From NCBI GenBank assembly GCA_017453205.1, contig JAFTKO010000007.1, positions 1 to 64,000 of the forward strand: DNA of 64,000 nucleotides, given 5' to 3'. This document shows, in pieces, positions 60,968-64,000 of the stretch. The stretch is from Clostridia bacterium. GTDB lineage: Bacteria; Bacillota; Clostridia; Oscillospirales; CAG-272. Position 1 is the first letter of the stretch; each line of letters begins with the position of its first letter. Below the pieces are notes generated by a model. It saw only the letters and a list, made by a program, of their open reading frames with translations. It was not told where the DNA came from and searched no databases. The translations under genes were made by a program, and so were the position numbers.

Positions 60968-61957
60968 ATGATAACCCTGCTGACGCCCGAAAACGGCGCG
61001 ATCGTTTGCCAGTTGCAGCAAAAACATTTGGAATATATCCGTGCGCCCAAAAACGATCCCACCTCCAAGGTGGACTGGCTCAATTTGCGTGAGGTACAGG
61101 ATGACCTGTCTTATCCCGAGCCTGTGGTGTTTACCTTTGCACCTGCGGTCGACGGGGAAGTGGTGCTTCGTCATCCCGACGGGAAAGAACAGATCCTTTT
61201 CGCAAAAGAGGGAAAAGCCACCGTGCAAAACCTCTTGTTGGATACCGCATACGAGTGGTATGTCAAAGCGGGCGGGGAGACCTCGGCGCTCTCAACTTTC
61301 CGTACCGATGCGCAGACTCCGAGAATGCTGTACGTGGACGGCATTTCCAATGTTCGCGATTTCGGAGGCTTTCAAACCAACAGCGGCAAACGCATTCGAC
61401 AAGGTATGATCTACCGCACCTCCGAGATGGACTCTCACGTTTCTATTACGCCCGAGGGTATCCGCACTTTAGAGGAGGAGCTGGACATTCGCACCGACCT
61501 CGATATCCGCGGGATCAAGGATGAGCCGCGATGCCCGATTTTGGACCAAACACGCGTGCGGTGGGTAAATTACCCCTTGGCGGCGTATGCCGAGATCTAC
61601 AACGAAAAACAGCTTGCGCTGTACGGGCAAGCCTATGCCTTGCTCACCGACGAAAAGAACTACCCCATGATTGTGCATTGCTGGGGCGGCATCGACCGCA
61701 CCGGTACTTGGCTTTACATCTTGGGCGGTATGTTAGGTGTCAGCGAGGACGACCTCGGACTGGATTATGAGCTTTCGTCTTTCTCACGTTGGGGACGCCG
61801 TTCGCGCCGTTCCGAGCAGTTCTGTGATTTTCTCAAAGGTCTTTACGAGTACGGCTCCACCTTGCAGGAGGCGGCAACCGGTTTTATGAGGGCTTGCGGT
61901 ATCACCGACGCACAGCTTGACGTGATGCGAAAGCTGCTTTTGGAGGAACCGCAATGA
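60968..61957 (+). CDS. Protein-tyrosine/serine-type phosphatase with N-terminal beta domain
   Basis: A 329-residue protein with a C-x5-R phosphatase site HCWGGIDRTG (Cys238, Arg244) and a preceding YVDGISNVRDFGGFQTNSGKRI segment, the pattern of the Y-phosphatase-2/3 group. Residues 1-115 look like a fibronectin-like beta domain (VVFTFAPAVDG, TVQNLLLDTAYEWYVKAGG). In sugar loci such enzymes may act on phosphorylated sugars or proteins; the substrate is unknown. Coupled by a 4-nt overlap to the next gene. Confidence 0.82.
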   Translation: MITLLTPENGAIVCQLQQKHLEYIRAPKNDPTSKVDWLNLREVQDDLSYPEPVVFTFAPAVDGEVVLRHPDGKEQILFAKEGKATVQNLLLDTAYEWYVKAGGETSALSTFRTDAQTPRMLYVDGISNVRDFGGFQTNSGKRIRQGMIYRTSEMDSHVSITPEGIRTLEEELDIRTDLDIRGIKDEPRCPILDQTRVRWVNYPLAAYAEIYNEKQLALYGQAYALLTDEKNYPMIVHCWGGIDRTGTWLYILGGMLGVSEDDLGLDYELSSFSRWGRRSRRSEQFCDFLKGLYEYGSTLQEAATGFMRACGITDAQLDVMRKLLLEEPQ

Positions 61958-62682
61958 ATACGATTGTGAGCGAATGGAACGGCTACCGCCGTTTGGATTT
62001 TACGTTTGAGGGCAGAGAGGCGATCCTAATCTGTCCCAACGAGGCGAGGGCAGACCGCAAATGGCTTTTCAAAACCGAATATTTCGGGGCGTTTCCGTCA
62101 TTTGAGGTCGGAATGCTGGCGCGCGGCTACCATGTTGCACATCTCAAAAGTACCACCCGTTGGTGCCCGCCCGAGGACACCGACGCCCGTGCACTTTTTT
62201 GCGCATTTCTTGATGCCGAGTTTGGACTTGCCAAAGCCTGTATGCCTGTGGGCATGAGCTGCGGCGGCATGCAAGCGGTGTATCTTGCGGCAAAATACCC
62301 GCATCTTGTGTCGGCATTGTATCTGGACGCCCCCGTCCTCAATCTTTTAAGCTGTCCTTGCGGTGTCGGCGTTGCGGATAACAAGCTTTACGCGGAGTTT
62401 CACAAGGCAATGGGAATGACGGTCTCGGAGCTCATCAATTATCGTGATCACCCGTTTGATCATCTGGGCGAGCTGGCAGAGAACCGCATCCCCGTTGCAT
62501 TGGTCTGCGGTGACAGCGACCATGTGGTTCCGTATGTGGAAAACGGCAAAATGCTTGCCGAGCTTTACCGCAAAAAAGGATTGCCGTTCCTTGAAATTCT
62601 AAAGCCGGGATGCGACCATCATCCGCACGGACTCGAGGATAACACCCCCTTGTTCGCCTTTGCCGCGACTTATTACGGATAA
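61954..62682 (+). CDS. Alpha/beta-hydrolase family protein
   Basis: A 242-residue serine hydrolase with nucleophile Ser102 in GMSCGG, a probable acid Asp187 or Asp189 (CGDSDHVVP) and histidine among 222-225 (CDHHPHG). It has no signal peptide. It might remove acyl groups from oligosaccharides handled by the locus. It overlaps the phosphatase gene by 4 nt and is 75 nt upstream of the GH3 gene. Confidence 0.8.
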   Translation: MNTIVSEWNGYRRLDFTFEGREAILICPNEARADRKWLFKTEYFGAFPSFEVGMLARGYHVAHLKSTTRWCPPEDTDARALFCAFLDAEFGLAKACMPVGMSCGGMQAVYLAAKYPHLVSALYLDAPVLNLLSCPCGVGVADNKLYAEFHKAMGMTVSELINYRDHPFDHLGELAENRIPVALVCGDSDHVVPYVENGKMLAELYRKKGLPFLEILKPGCDHHPHGLEDNTPLFAFAATYYG

Positions 62683-62757
62683 ACGATCGTGTTTGTATGA
62701 TGAAAAGAAATACGAAGCAATTCGTTATGAATTGACAAAACATAAAGGAGCACCGAC

Positions 62758-64000
62758 ATGAAGGTGAATTTACGTGCCAAGCCCTTTGATTTGAATGACA
62801 AACAGATCGCGTGGGTGAAGGATACTCTTGCGGATATGACCGAGGAGGAAAAATTACATCAGCTGTTTTGCTTGGTCACTTACAGCGATGATGAGGAATA
62901 CTGTCGCTATATTGGCGAAAAAGTCCGTCCCGGCGGGTTTATGAGCCGTGTGATGAAAGCCGAGCAATGTGTGGGCGCGGTCGAAAAAATGCAGAGATAT
63001 GCAAAGATTCCCATGCTGGTCGCCGCCAATCTTGAGGCGGGCGGCAACGGTATGGCAAGCGAGGGAACGCCTGTTTGCCGTCCGATGCAGGCGGCGGCTA
63101 CCGATGACGCCGAGTTTGCCCGCAGGCTTGGTGAGGTCTGCGGAGCAGAGGGGAGCGCGGTGGGGGCTAACTGGTCTTTTGCGCCAATCGTGGATATCGA
63201 CTACAACTGGCGCAATCCCATCACAAACTTCCGCACCTTCGGTTCGGATCCCCAACGCGTCTTGGCAATGGGTGCGGCATATGTCGGGGAGATCCAAAAG
63301 CATGGCGTAGCCGCCTGCATCAAGCATTTCCCCGGGGATGGCTGTGACGAGCGGGACCAACACGTGTCTCCATCGGTCAATTCGCTTTCCTGCGAGGAAT
63401 GGGACGAGACCTACGGTAAGGTCTATCGCAACTGTATCGAGGCGGGAGCCATGAGTGTGATGGTTGGTCACATCCTGCAACCCGCGTATACCCGTCATTT
63501 TTGTCCCGAAATCACCGATGAGGAAATGTTGCCCGCGTCGGTCAACTACGCACTTGTCACCAAGCTGTTGCGCGAAAAGCTCGGATTTAACGGATTGATC
63601 ATCACCGACTCTACTGCCATGGCGGGACTGGCACTTTCCATGCCGCGCGACCAAATGGTCCCCTTGACCATCGCGGCGGGGTGCGATATGTTCCTGTTTA
63701 CCAAAAATCTTGAGGAGGATCTCTCGTTTATGGAACAGGGCTACCGCGACGGCGTGTTCTCGGAGGAACGTTTGGACGAGGCGGTCACGCGCATTCTTGC
63801 ACTCAAAGCCGCCTTACGGTTGCCCGAGAAGCAGAAGGACGGTACGCTGATCCCGAATGCCGAGGAGGCAAAAGCCAAGCTCGGTCGGCCGCTTTACAAG
63901 CAGTGGGAATATGAATGCGCGGACAGATCGATTACCCTTGTCAAAGAAGAAAAGGGAATTTTCCCCATTACCCCAAGCCGTTTTCCGCGCGTGCTGTTCT
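62758..64000 (+). CDS. Glycoside hydrolase family 3 (NagZ-like), 3'-truncated by window end
   Basis: The N-terminal TIM barrel of a GH3 enzyme. The substrate loop KHFPGDGCDERDQH (the H-x-D/H pattern of beta-N-acetylhexosaminidases) and the predicted nucleophile in IITDSTAMAGL are visible. 414 codons are present and no stop is reached, so the second domain is missing from view. AAAGGAG precedes the ATG. NagZ-type GH3 enzymes remove beta-linked GlcNAc, which fits with a cytosolic fucosidase for host-type or mucin oligosaccharides. Confidence 0.85.
   Translation, partial: MKVNLRAKPFDLNDKQIAWVKDTLADMTEEEKLHQLFCLVTYSDDEEYCRYIGEKVRPGGFMSRVMKAEQCVGAVEKMQRYAKIPMLVAANLEAGGNGMASEGTPVCRPMQAAATDDAEFARRLGEVCGAEGSAVGANWSFAPIVDIDYNWRNPITNFRTFGSDPQRVLAMGAAYVGEIQKHGVAACIKHFPGDGCDERDQHVSPSVNSLSCEEWDETYGKVYRNCIEAGAMSVMVGHILQPAYTRHFCPEITDEEMLPASVNYALVTKLLREKLGFNGLIITDSTAMAGLALSMPRDQMVPLTIAAGCDMFLFTKNLEEDLSFMEQGYRDGVFSEERLDEAVTRILALKAALRLPEKQKDGTLIPNAEEAKAKLGRPLYKQWEYECADRSITLVKEEKGIFPITPSRFPRVLF

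Overview
The window looks like a chromosomal segment of a Gram-positive, moderate-GC member of the Bacillota, most likely a Clostridia-type gut anaerobe. The basis is WhiA, a HflX-type GTPase, a FabK-type enoyl-ACP reductase, a contiguous fab/acc cluster, lipoprotein signal peptides, TTGACA/TATAAT promoters with 17-nt spacers, AGGAGG ribosome sites, and an intracellular GH29/GH3 sugar locus. The family cannot be fixed from sequence alone. There is no phage, plasmid, transposase or CRISPR array. The only mobile-looking DNA is small non-coding repeats.

Positions 1-4.5 kb: the 3' end of a 23S rRNA with no 5S gene behind it, then an ECF sigma factor with a ~390-residue C-terminal extension containing a zinc-anti-sigma-like H-x3-C-x2-C motif, a convergent XRE repressor gene, and a NatAB-like ABC exporter driven by two tandem operator/promoter modules.

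4.6-22 kb: rpmE, hflX, an IMPACT/YigZ protein, a dgt-dnaG-rpoD operon, a 1016-residue solute-binding-like lipoprotein, trpS, a WecA/TagO-like transferase, an M3 peptidase lipoprotein with lgt and a CPBP protease, a glycerophosphodiesterase, a VOC protein, and a His-Arg-Gly tRNA operon on the minus strand.

22-32.6 kb: an esterase, then an uninterrupted fatty-acid synthesis cluster acpP-fabK-fabD-fabG-fabF-accB-fabZ-accC-accD-accA ending in a medium-chain-type acyl-CoA synthetase. No fabH or regulator gene is present.

32.7-42.2 kb: a PAS-multidomain protein with a SARP-like DNA-binding domain, an OmpR/histidine kinase pair, a convergent SulP transporter, a 294-bp MITE-like element with 22-bp inverted ends, and a MacB/FtsX-type ABC transporter whose promoter carries a candidate response-regulator box. 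A 41-residue membrane protein follows on the minus strand.

42.2-51 kb (minus strand): a ParC-like topoisomerase subunit without ParE, a dispersed repeat, and an operon Gfo/Idh oxidoreductase - coaE - SLT-like protein (catalytic Glu replaced by Gly) - M18 aminopeptidase - prfA - Sua5/TsaC.

51-64 kb (plus strand): murB-whiA, dnaE, a HAD nucleotidase, an M50-like membrane protease, an XRE-membrane regulator, and a four-gene sugar locus (GH29 fucosidase, tyrosine-type phosphatase, alpha/beta hydrolase, GH3 glycosidase cut by the window end).
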